Shown one piece after another: positions 1 through 7,252 of a stretch of DNA of 51,082 nucleotides. The stretch covers positions 1-51,082 of the forward strand of contig QZIJ01000117.1 of assembly GCA_003598975.1 (NCBI GenBank). Reading direction: 5' to 3'. Both the position numbers and the translations under genes were made by a program. Each line of letters starts with the position of its first letter. Positions within the stretch are counted from its first letter, which is position 1. This stretch comes from Anaerolineaceae bacterium (GTDB lineage: Bacteria; Chloroflexota; Anaerolineae; Anaerolineales; Villigracilaceae). Below the pieces are notes generated by a model that did not search any database, had not been told where the DNA came from, and saw only the letters and a program-made list of their open reading frames with translations.

Positions 1-72
1 CTATTTTATTAGCCGAGATCTTTGAACAAATTGCCCGCTTGGGCATGGTTCATCCCGTTTTTGTGCCGGTTT
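1..72. other. Left window edge, no supported gene
   Basis: These bases lie downstream of the restored RHS stop codon on the minus strand. A very short minus-strand reading frame starting near 50 ends within the segment, and another runs off the edge, but neither has a ribosome binding site or a recognisable motif. An immunity gene would be expected about here if the RHS tail is a toxin, but the visible part is too short to say. Confidence 0.4.
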
Positions 73-258
73 CTACTTCATAATTGACGAAGGTATTGCT
101 GTGAGGGAGGTGTTTCCTTCTCCAGTAAATGTTGCTGTAAAAGTTCCCCCATCAGCAGTTCCATAGAGTACATCACTTTCTACCGCGTCCAACAACATGT
201 TCCACCAATCTGCGTCGTCTTTCCATTGTGCCAGTAATTTATCCGCACAGGCCTGATA

Positions 259-275
259 ACCATTGGTGCTAGTTG
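259..275. repeat. IS terminal inverted repeat, transposase 3' side
   Basis: The 17 bp from 259 are the inverted complement of 1115-1131 except at the fourth base. The TGATA immediately outside at 254-258 is repeated at 1132-1136. Confidence 0.85.
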
Positions 276-1067
276 TTAGAGCGAAAACTCGGCGATGCTC
301 ATCTTGTAAGGATCAGCATCGGGATGAATCGAACGGAACAGGTCCATCAGTACATTGAACATGGCAGACACGAAAGCTAGGCGCGCCTGAATATACACGG
401 CCAGTCTGTGCCGAATTCGCTTCAAATCGCAGATGACCGTGACTAACGACAAAGCCGTTTCAACGCACATTCGCTCATTCCAGGTTCCTTTCTTGCAGAT
501 CTTCATGTTCTTTGGAATGCCGTCTTGGTCTCGGAAACCGTAATCTGCCAAAACAATGGTCTGTCCAATAAAAGGCTCCACCAGTGGATTGAAACGCTTA
601 TCGTTCACATTCATGGTGTTCCAATCCCAGGCAACGACCCGACAAAAGTCGTTCAACAGCCAACAAAACTTGATGCCAACGCTCCAACGACCTTTATCAC
701 GACCTTTTTTGCCCACCTGTTGCGGGCTTCGGCCTTGGCGGATGGGAAAAATCAGTTCTATCGGATAGCTGTCAATGACCGTGAAGAAGGTTGGATCGGC
801 CATGAGCAATTGACACCAGTCTTGATGGGCTTTGAGTAACCGTTGTAATCGAGTTCTTTCAGGCAAGGCGCCATCGCCAAACCAATCACCATAATCTCGT
901 TTCAGCCAGCGGTAGTAGGCTCGAAAGAAACCACCTTTAAGCGCAAACAAGATGCCAATTGTCACCAATTCACTCGGATACAACTTCGCTTGTGAATGTC
1001 TCGGAAGATCGGGCAGACTATCGTCCACAAGACAGAAGATGTGTAGGATAATGCCGCCTGTAGTCAT
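276..1067 (-). CDS. IS982-like DDE transposase
   Basis: This is a 263-residue DDE transposase that would cut and rejoin the ends of the surrounding element. Candidate catalytic acidic residues are the Asp in V-I-D-S-Y-P, the Asp in V-L-A-D-Y-G-F and the Glu in M-C-V-E-T-A. The first two sit in hydrophobic strands, as in RNase H-fold transposases. The start at 1067 is chosen because a strong GAGGAGG ribosome binding site lies about seven bases upstream. The reading frame stays open upstream into the RHS remnant, so a longer RHS-transposase fusion can be read but is probably only an accident of insertion. The length fits a compact IS982-type enzyme. The gene ends 17 bases from the element end, so it is not truncated. 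Confidence 0.8.
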   Translation of the reverse strand: MTTGGIILHIFCLVDDSLPDLPRHSQAKLYPSELVTIGILFALKGGFFRAYYRWLKRDYGDWFGDGALPERTRLQRLLKAHQDWCQLLMADPTFFTVIDSYPIELIFPIRQGRSPQQVGKKGRDKGRWSVGIKFCWLLNDFCRVVAWDWNTMNVNDKRFNPLVEPFIGQTIVLADYGFRDQDGIPKNMKICKKGTWNERMCVETALSLVTVICDLKRIRHRLAVYIQARLAFVSAMFNVLMDLFRSIHPDADPYKMSIAEFSL

Positions 1068-1114
1068 GGGGTGCCTCCTCGTTTGGTTTCGCAACCTGAG
1101 GATACCCCATGACT

Positions 1115-1131
1115 CAACTAGCACCAAAGGT
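1115..1131. repeat. IS terminal inverted repeat, transposase 5' side
   Basis: This is the partner of the repeat at 259-275, with 16 of 17 bases paired. The transposase ribosome binding site and start codon lie about 50 bp inside this end. Confidence 0.85.
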
Positions 1132-1529
1132 TGATAGCCGTGACAATATCCCAATAGGTATTCCATAATTGCATCTTCTGTAAAATGCCCGGTTGGATCA
1201 ACATAATTGACTGGAGAATTATTGACGTAAGCATACCTATCCAACCCTTGGACTCCTCCCGGCACAATCGAATCCGCTTGAATGAAGCGGTTAAGATAAG
1301 GGTCATACCAACGAGCGTTGTCCACACGCTTCGCTCGGGATGCTTCGCGATAGTACATGAGTCCAAATCCCGCCGCGCCGAGGTCAGTGGCGGAGTCGTT
1401 GATCAAAGTCGACTCACTCGTTGGTTTCATTATCCAAACTCTACAAGTGTTTCCAAAATCTGTCAACAAACGAAGGCAGCGAATCAAATCGGTCTTCTTC
1501 GTAAATGTGAAATCGAATCGCTTTTTTCA

Positions 1530-1558
1530 TTGACGCATCCCAATTCAATGGGTATAAT
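1530..1558 (+). promoter_or_regulatory. Sigma70-type promoter of the S1-domain gene
   Basis: TTGACG at 1530-1535 and TATAAT at 1553-1558 are separated by exactly 17 bp. Transcription would start near 1565, leaving a leader of about 29 nt that contains the AGGAG ribosome binding site. Confidence 0.8.
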
Positions 1559-1593
1559 CCGTCTTCGGCTAATTTTTGAAACAGGAGCGCGAT

Positions 1594-2400
1594 ATGAGCG
1601 AGATAATAGAAACAACGTCTGCCGAGACGTTGGCACCCAAAACGAAACTTTCCGGCAAAATTGCGAAGATCACTCTGGCGGGGGCATTGGTGGACGTGGG
1701 ACAGGAAGTCCCGGGCGTACTCCACATTTCACAGATACAGAAAGATCCCGTCAACAAGGTTGAGGATGTACTCCAGGTCGGCCAAACCGTTGAGGCCTGG
1801 GTGAAGCGCGTCAAGAAGGACCGCATCGAGTTGACGATGATCGAGCCGCTCGGCATGGAATGGGGCGAGATCCAGCCCGAGATGACCGTCAAGGGCAAGA
1901 TCGTCCGTCTCGAGACCTACGGCGCGTTCGTGGACTTCGGCGCGGAGCGCCCCGGCATGATCCATGTCAGCGAGTTGACGCGCGGCTATGTCAAGACCCC
2001 GGGCGAGGTCGTCAAAGAGGGCGACGAGATCGAAGCGATGGTGTTGGAAGTCAACCGCAAGAAGAAGCAGATCCGCCTTTCGATGAAGGCGCTCATGCCC
2101 GAAATTGCCGAAGAGGAAAAACCTGCACGCGAATTTCGCGGCGAACGAGGCGAGCGCGGCGATGCCCGCAAGGGACGCGGTCCCAGGCGCGGCAAGAAGC
2201 AGGAAGAATCCTACGAGATGGTGGATGACACTCCAAAGGAGCCTGAATTGACCGCCATGCAAATCGCCTGGCAGATGGCTATGGATCGCTCCAAGGCCAA
2301 AGACAAGCCCGTGAAGATGAAGACCGCCAAGACCGCCTCCAACGAGCAGGCCGACATCCTCAACCGCACACTGGAAAAGCAACTCCCCACCGGCGGGTAA
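1594..2400 (+). CDS. S1 RNA-binding domain protein, two S1 repeats
   Basis: This 268-residue protein has two S1 (OB-fold) RNA-binding repeats at about residues 16-85 and 95-167. Each has the typical K-G-x-I or S-G-K-I entry and the G-A-F/L-V-D-x-G strand; the second is the more canonical (Y-G-A-F-V-D-F-G, then G-M-I-H-V-S-E-L). A basic, Arg/Gly-rich linker near residues 180-205 and a Lys-rich tail add RNA-binding charge. Such proteins resemble part of ribosomal protein S1 or the general stress protein 13 type and probably act on mRNA at the ribosome; the exact role is inferred. The frame can start earlier at a TTG (1576), but ATG at 1594 has AGGAG six bases upstream, so I use that. The gene has its own strong promoter and a terminator shared with the convergent neighbour. 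Confidence 0.85.
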   Translation: MSEIIETTSAETLAPKTKLSGKIAKITLAGALVDVGQEVPGVLHISQIQKDPVNKVEDVLQVGQTVEAWVKRVKKDRIELTMIEPLGMEWGEIQPEMTVKGKIVRLETYGAFVDFGAERPGMIHVSELTRGYVKTPGEVVKEGDEIEAMVLEVNRKKKQIRLSMKALMPEIAEEEKPAREFRGERGERGDARKGRGPRRGKKQEESYEMVDDTPKEPELTAMQIAWQMAMDRSKAKDKPVKMKTAKTASNEQADILNRTLEKQLPTGG

Positions 2401-2418
2401 TTTTGCGCAAAGGGATCA

Positions 2419-2475
2419 ACCGCGAAGTGCGCGAAGAAAGACCTAAAACTTAGCGATCTTTGCATGCTTCGCGGT
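2419..2475. repeat. Imperfect palindromic dispersed repeat
   Basis: Arms of ACCGCGAAG at 2419-2427 and CTTCGCGGT at 2467-2475 pair perfectly, and the flanking inner bases pair partly. The element sits between the S1 gene stop and the terminator and codes for nothing recognisable. It looks like a REP-type repeat. Confidence 0.6.
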
Positions 2476-2486
2476 AAAAAAAATTA

Positions 2487-2514
2487 CTGCCCTCGATTTT
2501 TCGAGGGCAGTTTT
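2487..2514. terminator. Bidirectional intrinsic terminator
   Basis: A perfect 10-bp stem (CTGCCCTCGA with its complement, TTTT loop) is followed by TTTT on the plus strand and by a run of eight T on the minus strand. It can end both the S1 gene and the convergent acyl-AMP ligase operon. Confidence 0.85.
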
Positions 2515-2518
2515 GATT

Positions 2519-4207
2519 CTACTGGCTGGCTTCCAGTTCCTTGATGAACTTTTCCTTGCTGGCGGTACGCGCCACTTTTCCGCTGGACGTTTTGATGACC
2601 CACTTCGGCCCCACCACGCGCACGTGACGCACCACAATGGCCGAGTTCTTGGAGACGTGCATGCGAATCTCGTCTGCAATGCGCTCGTGCTCGGCCTCAT
2701 CGTCCGTATCCACCTCGGCGATGATGACGACCTCCTCCGTCCCTTGCGATTCGTCGAAGAGACCGAAGGCCACCGTCCGTCCGGGATGGACGCGGGGGAT
2801 TTCACAAGCCAGTGCCTCCAAATCCTGCGGATACACATTCTTGCCGCCCACAATGATCATATCCTTTTTGCGGCCTGCGATGAAAAATTCTCCGTTGAAC
2901 ATGTAGCCATAATCGCCAGACATGTACCAGCCGCCGGGCAGGAATGCCTTCTTCGTAATGTCGGGACGATTGTAATACTCGTTCAACATGCAGTTGGATT
3001 TAAGCACGATCTCGCCGATGTGACGCTCGGGCAGGTCGCGGCCTTTGCTGTCCACTACGCGCATGATGGTGTTGGGGATGGGCTTGCCGCAGGACATCAT
3101 CTGGATGGCGGGACGACCGTCGAACGCGAGACGCGCGATCTTCTCTGTTGTGAACGATTCGCGGTCCACTTCCTCGACGTAGGGAAGTTTACTCGTGTCG
3201 TTTTGCGTCGCCGCGAAGACGTTCTCTGCCATGCCATACGAGGTCTGGAGGGTTTCGAGCCGCAGTCCATATGATTTGAAGCGTTCGTAAAACATCTGGT
3301 GGCTCTTGAACTTGACCGGCTCGGAGGTGTTGACGCTGACACGCCACGAGGAGAGGTCCACGCCCTCCAGGTCGCGGTCACGGATCTTCTGCGCGCAGAA
3401 GTTGTAGGCAAAATTCGGCACCCACGTCAGCGTGCCGCGGTAATCGGAGATGGCGCGCAACATGCGATACGGCGCGCGCACCCAGTCAAAGGGCGACATC
3501 TGCACCACGTGCACGCCGCGCAGGATGGGCATCAGGAAACAGGCGATCAGCCCCATGTCGTGATAGAGCGGAAGCCAGGAGATGATAATATCAGCGCGCG
3601 TCAGTTTAATGGATTCGCCATAAGCGTCGAGGTGATTGAAAATGGCGCGATGCGAAAGCGCCACGCCTTTTTGCAGACCCGTGGAGCCCGAGGAATGTTG
3701 GAGCAAAACAATATCGTGCTCGTTGCGCTTCGTGCCGGGCAACAACGAAAAATCCAATTTGTCCTGTCGCGGAATGCGGTCGGTGATGAAAATTTCGCGC
3801 ACCGAGTTTTTGCTTTCGCCCACCAGCATTCTGATATCCGCCTCGAACTCGGGATACGTGACGATGCCCGTCGGGTCGCCATGCGAGAAGAGCGCGGCCA
3901 GGTCGGCGCGGTAACGCTCTGGCGAAAGTTTTTCCGTCAGGAAGGGCATCATCGAAGGGATGGCGCCAAGCAATACCGCGCCCCAGAACGAATAGACCAA
4001 ATCTTTTCCATGCTGGAGGATCAGAATGACCACCTCCCCGGGCTTGATCCCAGCCCGCGCGTATTCCGCGGCGTAATCGTTCGACCGTTCGATGAGTTCT
4101 CGGTACGTGATGTGGAAATCGGGCTGGTTCGGGTGCTGGAGCGTGACAGCCACCTGCTCGGGTTCGCGCTCGTAAAAGTCCCGCAGGACGTCGGTGAACG
4201 TCGTCAT
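2519..4207 (-). CDS. Fatty acyl-AMP ligase-like adenylating enzyme (dlt-like operon)
   Basis: This 562-residue ANL-superfamily enzyme would activate a carboxylic acid with ATP to an acyl-adenylate. The phosphate-binding loop H-S-S-G-S-T-G-L-Q-K is at residues 171-180. The motif L-P-L-Y-H-D-M-G-L-I is typical of fatty acyl-AMP ligases (FAAL), which hand the acyl group to a carrier protein rather than to CoA. The C-terminal catalytic lysine lies in S-S-G-K-V (K544), so the small C-terminal domain is complete. Its ATG overlaps the stop of the acyl carrier protein gene by one base, so the carrier is the obvious acceptor. It is last in an operon with MBOAT and SGNH genes and occupies the place DltA has in the D-alanine system. 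An acyl-CoA synthetase cannot be excluded by eye. The substrate is unknown. Confidence 0.85.
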   Translation of the reverse strand: MTTFTDVLRDFYEREPEQVAVTLQHPNQPDFHITYRELIERSNDYAAEYARAGIKPGEVVILILQHGKDLVYSFWGAVLLGAIPSMMPFLTEKLSPERYRADLAALFSHGDPTGIVTYPEFEADIRMLVGESKNSVREIFITDRIPRQDKLDFSLLPGTKRNEHDIVLLQHSSGSTGLQKGVALSHRAIFNHLDAYGESIKLTRADIIISWLPLYHDMGLIACFLMPILRGVHVVQMSPFDWVRAPYRMLRAISDYRGTLTWVPNFAYNFCAQKIRDRDLEGVDLSSWRVSVNTSEPVKFKSHQMFYERFKSYGLRLETLQTSYGMAENVFAATQNDTSKLPYVEEVDRESFTTEKIARLAFDGRPAIQMMSCGKPIPNTIMRVVDSKGRDLPERHIGEIVLKSNCMLNEYYNRPDITKKAFLPGGWYMSGDYGYMFNGEFFIAGRKKDMIIVGGKNVYPQDLEALACEIPRVHPGRTVAFGLFDESQGTEEVVIIAEVDTDDEAEHERIADEIRMHVSKNSAIVVRHVRVVGPKWVIKTSSGKVARTASKEKFIKELEASQ

Positions 4208-4455
4208 TACTTCTGCCTCGCCTGAATGAGATTCGCCAACTGCTCGATGGAGTCGAAGGTGTTGGCGTTCAGTTCAGAGTCCGCGATGCGGACGCCGAAG
4301 GTGTCCTCGACAAAAAGGGCCAGGTCAACCAGGCTGAATGAATCGATCAAGCCGCTGGAGATCAACGCGTCGGTGGGTTGGATGACGCGCTTGGGCTGTT
4401 TGAGAATTTTCTGGACGATGAAATCCGCGATGGTCTTCTGCATTTCGGTGGACAT
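4207..4455 (-). CDS. Acyl carrier protein (DltC-like role)
   Basis: This is an 82-residue, four-helix carrier protein. The phosphopantetheine attachment serine is S39 in L-I-D-S-F-S, preceded by the usual Asp. The start at 4455 has AAGGAG about six bases upstream; the frame also opens 13 codons earlier without a ribosome binding site. It would carry the activated acyl chain from the adjacent ligase to the MBOAT protein at the inner face of the membrane. The stop overlaps the ligase start (TAATG), implying translational coupling. It is a stand-alone carrier, not the fatty-acid-synthesis AcpP with its usual D-S-L motif; the D-S-F-S form is more like carriers of specialised pathways. Confidence 0.88.
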   Translation of the reverse strand: MSTEMQKTIADFIVQKILKQPKRVIQPTDALISSGLIDSFSLVDLALFVEDTFGVRIADSELNANTFDSIEQLANLIQARQK

Positions 4456-4513
4456 GGAAATCTCCTTGCAAGTTTTTGAAATCAAGAACGGCATTATGCC
4501 ACAACAAACGATT

Positions 4514-5656
4514 TTACGGGCAGGAAAATTCCTGCAGAACAGGGGTCAGCAACTCCGCCAGGTGCGCCTCGCCATTATTATCACGATGGGCCATATCGTT
4601 GGAAAATTCCGAGGAGGGCAGGGCGTCCCAGTAATCGAAATAGGGATAGCCCTGCGCGCGCATCCAATCGGCCAGTGAGAGGCGATAGGCATCGTACGCC
4701 CAGCGTGGATAGATGTGGTTGTAGCGCAGGTCGCTGTTCTTCCCTGAGACGATGTAGATCGGTTCATTGACCACGACGAGCGGGGCGCGGCCTGCGATTT
4801 CATTTCCCACGCGGACGACATCGAGCATCAACGAGCGCACCAGCGCGGGAGCATCGTCAGGGGACTGGTAGTCAAAATAGGTGACATCCGCCAAAACGTC
4901 CTGTGGAAGCGGAGGCAGACCCTGCGGCAGGGCGTTGGCGTTGTCAATTCCCGTGGCTGTCCACATCAGTCCATACACCTGATTGAGAATGAGACTCTTC
5001 AATTTTTCCCGCTGGCCGATGATGGTCTTCTCCCAAAACGTGGGTTCGGCAACCTCTTCGAAATATACCTTCGGCAGTTTCAAGTCATACTCTGCGATGA
5101 CTTGTGCCATCCGCTCGGCGTGCGGGACGAGAAATTCGCGGTCGGCGGGTTTCTTCTCGAAACTGTGCAGCGTCACCAGCCAGAGCACCATGTCTGGATC
5201 GTAGCGGTTGGCATAATCGAGAAAGAGCAGATCGCGCACCGTGGACGGCCACGGATAGCCAAGATCGTAGGCTTTGACGGCGCGTCCATCGCAGGTGGTC
5301 AGGTTGAGGCGGTTGATCTCGGATGCCAGTGTGTGTTCGGGGGTTACATGTCCGCCCCAGGTGGCGGAATCGCCCAGCAGGATCACGCGGAACTCGTCGG
5401 CGGGCTTCGCAGATGCTGAGATGACATGCGCGCCGTACATGGCATCGAAATCCTGGATGACGGGGACGTTGTAATCCTGCGAATAGAATTGCGGCGATTC
5501 CGAATACGGGAAGCGGACACGTCCGCGCCAGAGCCAGTTGTAGGCAGTCAACTTTCCAATGGGTGGATTCCACCACGCGAAGAGCAGGTTCAGCGCGACA
5601 AGTATCAGGGCGGCTTTGAGGAGCACGCGCAGGGCGTTAACGGGTGATTTCATCAT
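4514..5656 (-). CDS. Membrane-anchored SGNH-fold protein (DltD/AlgJ-like role)
   Basis: This 380-residue protein has one N-terminal transmembrane segment (about residues 8-28) followed by an extracytoplasmic SGNH/GDSL domain. The nucleophile motif G-D-S is at residues 95-97 and the C-terminal D-x-x-H pair at D354 and H357, so the triad looks intact. SGNH proteins paired with MBOAT acyltransferases (DltD, AlgJ, AlgX, PatB) complete or assist transfer of an acyl group to an extracellular polymer. Its start overlaps the MBOAT stop by four bases (ATGA), and two adjacent ATG codons (5656 and 5653) are possible. The acceptor polymer is not visible from sequence. Confidence 0.8.
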   Translation of the reverse strand: MMKSPVNALRVLLKAALILVALNLLFAWWNPPIGKLTAYNWLWRGRVRFPYSESPQFYSQDYNVPVIQDFDAMYGAHVISASAKPADEFRVILLGDSATWGGHVTPEHTLASEINRLNLTTCDGRAVKAYDLGYPWPSTVRDLLFLDYANRYDPDMVLWLVTLHSFEKKPADREFLVPHAERMAQVIAEYDLKLPKVYFEEVAEPTFWEKTIIGQREKLKSLILNQVYGLMWTATGIDNANALPQGLPPLPQDVLADVTYFDYQSPDDAPALVRSLMLDVVRVGNEIAGRAPLVVVNEPIYIVSGKNSDLRYNHIYPRWAYDAYRLSLADWMRAQGYPYFDYWDALPSSEFSNDMAHRDNNGEAHLAELLTPVLQEFSCP

Positions 5657-7068
5657 GCAAATCCAAATAATTTCAAGAGGGCCTGCACCGACAACTGCGG
5701 CGTGGACAGGGCAAAGAAGACGATTCCCAGCGAGAAGTAGATGAAGGTAAGCGCGACGCCCAGAGCCTGGAAAATGCCTCTCGGAACGGGAGCAGGCACA
5801 AAGTCGGGAAAGAGGCGGCGGGTGAATTCAGTCCAGCGGTTTTGGATGAAGAGTCCCAGTCCGTGCCAGAGTCCCCAAAGGGCAAAATTCCAGGTGATGC
5901 CGTGCCAGAGACCGATGAGGAGCATGGTGGTGGTTTGAGTCAGCAGGAGGATCAGCGTGAATGGGAGAGGCCGTTTGCGAGAGCGGAGGAAGCGGGTGAC
6001 GGGATTGAAGAAATAGGAACGGAACCACTGCGTGAGAGTGATGTGCCAGGAGTTCCAGAATTGGGTCAGGTTGGGCTTGAGGAATGGCGCGGTGAAGTTT
6101 TCGGGCAGGCGGATGCCGAGGAGACGCCCTATGCCAATGGCAATGTCGGTGTAGCCGCTGAAGTCGAAATAGACGCGAAAGGAATAGGCGAACAGTGTCA
6201 CCCACAACCAGCCGCCGCTGATGGTTTGACCGACGAGCGCGTCCTTGATGGAGATGAGGGCAAGCGTGTCGGCGAGGAAGAATTTTTTGAAGAGGCCGAG
6301 CGCGAGACGCTGCCCCGCGAAAAGCCAGTCATCATTTTTGAGCGGGAGCGGCTCGCGCAGTTCTGTGACGAATCGCTCGAGGCGGTCGATGGGACCCGCG
6401 GTGGAGGCAGGGAAAAAGATCACGTAATTGAGGTACTCGGCCAAACCGACCGCGGGCAGGACTCCGCTTTGGCGGTCACGGATGGTGTGGAGCAGGCGAA
6501 AGGCCACATAGGAATATCCCAGCCAGGCGATGGACGATGGAATGGCAGTGTCGGATACGCCGCCGCGCAAGTCGGCGAGGAGGTTCAGCGTCCATTCGGA
6601 GACCGAGGGGGATTTTAGGAAAACAAAAATCGCCAGCAGGCCAAGCGCGGTAACAATGAGGAGAAGTCGGTTGTCTTTTTTGAGGAGGGAGAGAACGAAG
6701 GTCAAACCGAGAAAACCCGCCAATCCAATCGCGACGAATCGAATCGAACCTGCGGACGGAAATTTCAGCCAGGGCTGAACGTCGCTGAACACCACGAAGA
6801 GAATGACGCTCGTCAAAACAGCCAGTGCAGGCCAGTTATCGCGCAGGTTACGCGACTCTCGCGGCGCGGTGATGACCCAGGTCAGTGCAACAAGAAAGAG
6901 AGTAAACGTCGGCAGCCAGAACGACAGCGTCGGATAAACTTTTATGGCAGGTTGAAGCCAATAGATGACCAGCGCGCTGACAGTCACCAGCGCAAGCGAG
7001 CGCCCGCGGCGCAGGAAGCTGAGCAAAATGGCAACACCAGTCAACGCGAGGATTTGCAGGACGGTCAT
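5653..7068 (-). CDS. MBOAT family membrane acyltransferase (DltB/AlgI-like)
   Basis: This 471-residue polytopic membrane protein belongs to the MBOAT family. The conserved catalytic histidine is H389 in G-L-W-H-G, followed by a second W-H-G at 401-403; the W-N-S-W-H motif at 338-342 and F-D-F-S-G-Y at 301-306 are also typical of the DltB/AlgI branch. It would move an acyl group from the cytoplasmic carrier protein across the membrane. Its ATG overlaps the stop of the microprotein gene by one base and its stop overlaps the SGNH gene by four, so these genes are translated as a unit. Family membership is clear; the acyl donor is inferred from the carrier and ligase genes downstream. Confidence 0.9.
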   Translation of the reverse strand: MTVLQILALTGVAILLSFLRRGRSLALVTVSALVIYWLQPAIKVYPTLSFWLPTFTLFLVALTWVITAPRESRNLRDNWPALAVLTSVILFVVFSDVQPWLKFPSAGSIRFVAIGLAGFLGLTFVLSLLKKDNRLLLIVTALGLLAIFVFLKSPSVSEWTLNLLADLRGGVSDTAIPSSIAWLGYSYVAFRLLHTIRDRQSGVLPAVGLAEYLNYVIFFPASTAGPIDRLERFVTELREPLPLKNDDWLFAGQRLALGLFKKFFLADTLALISIKDALVGQTISGGWLWVTLFAYSFRVYFDFSGYTDIAIGIGRLLGIRLPENFTAPFLKPNLTQFWNSWHITLTQWFRSYFFNPVTRFLRSRKRPLPFTLILLLTQTTTMLLIGLWHGITWNFALWGLWHGLGLFIQNRWTEFTRRLFPDFVPAPVPRGIFQALGVALTFIYFSLGIVFFALSTPQLSVQALLKLFGFA

Positions 7069-7199
7069 TAAAATCCCTGATAGATCCAGTCGGGGGTGGT
7101 ATCGGCGGTAAAGATCACCAACGCGATGGCGATTAGCGCGAGCGCCAACGCCAGCATGTTTTCACGCGAGAAAATGGATGCAATGAGTTTCTTGAGCAT
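7068..7199 (-). CDS. DltX-like transmembrane microprotein ending W-I-Y-Q-G-F
   Basis: This 43-residue open frame has a short basic N-terminus (M-L-K-K-L), one Ala/Leu-rich transmembrane helix at about residues 15-31, and a short tail ending exactly in W-I-Y-Q-G-F. In Gram-positive dlt operons the microprotein DltX has the same size and topology and ends F-I-Y-N-E-F; its tyrosine is proposed as the acyl acceptor between carrier and polymer. Here the aromatic, Ile, Tyr and terminal Phe positions match. The TAA overlaps the MBOAT ATG (TAATG), which argues strongly for a real coding gene. The ribosome binding site is weak (A/G-rich AAAAAGAA). It is below the usual length cut-off of gene finders. 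The function is inferred from motif, topology and context. Confidence 0.78.
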   Translation of the reverse strand: MLKKLIASIFSRENMLALALALIAIALVIFTADTTPDWIYQGF

Positions 7200-7221
7200 T
7201 TCTTTTTTTCACAGTGAACTG

Positions 7222-7247
7222 GAATCCGAAGTGGAACTTCGGGATTC
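7222..7247. other. Stem-loop between prfB and the microprotein gene
   Basis: GAATCCGAAGT and its complement (with one bulged C) form an 11-bp stem with a three-base loop. There is no T-run on the minus strand, so it is not a clear terminator; it may mark the junction between prfB and the dlt-like operon. No good promoter was seen in this 53-bp gap. Confidence 0.45.
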
Positions 7248-7252
7248 ATCGA

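Larger units (their letters stand above)
259..1131 (-). mobile_element. IS982-like insertion sequence, 873 bp
   Basis: The element is bounded by 17-bp terminal inverted repeats that match at 16 of 17 positions and begin with ACC. It is flanked by a 5-bp direct repeat, TGATA, at 254-258 and 1132-1136, as expected for a target duplication. It holds one transposase gene filling almost its full length. ACC termini, one DDE transposase and a short target duplication are characteristic of the IS982 family; the family call comes from these traits and the protein, not from a database match. The element looks complete and potentially active. Confidence 0.8.
73..1487 (-). pseudogene. RHS-repeat C-terminal remnant, interrupted by an insertion sequence
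   Basis: The minus-strand frame from 1487 to about 1132 encodes the end of an RHS core: G-L-M-Y-Y, then A-R-W-Y-D-P, then D-R-Y-A-Y-V-N-N-S-P and the core-closing D-P-T-G at residues 97-100. RHS proteins are large shell-forming polymorphic toxins or adhesins with a variable C-terminal tip after this motif. Only about 100 core residues remain; the upstream frame is closed by a stop near 1527, so the 5' part is lost. The frame is split by an IS982-like element at 259-1131. Joining the flanks after removing the element and one copy of the 5-bp target repeat gives a continuous frame for another 60 residues, ending at the TAG at 73-75, so the original tip was about 75 residues. The tip resembles nothing I recognise. 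The Y-Y and A-R-W-Y-D-P motifs are separated by about ten extra residues (1320-1349) not usual in this core. Confidence 0.75.

Noticed and set aside
276..1487. A single 403-residue RHS-transposase fusion protein
   Set aside because: The IS ends, target duplication and strong ribosome binding site at 1067 show that this is an accidental read-through of an insertion.
1441..1530. 29-residue minus-strand frame upstream of the RHS remnant
   Set aside because: There is no ribosome binding site, it overlaps the RHS frame and the S1 promoter, and nothing in it is recognisable.
3299..4225. 308-codon plus-strand frame opposite the acyl-AMP ligase
   Set aside because: It is a shadow of a gene with clear catalytic motifs and has no recognisable features.
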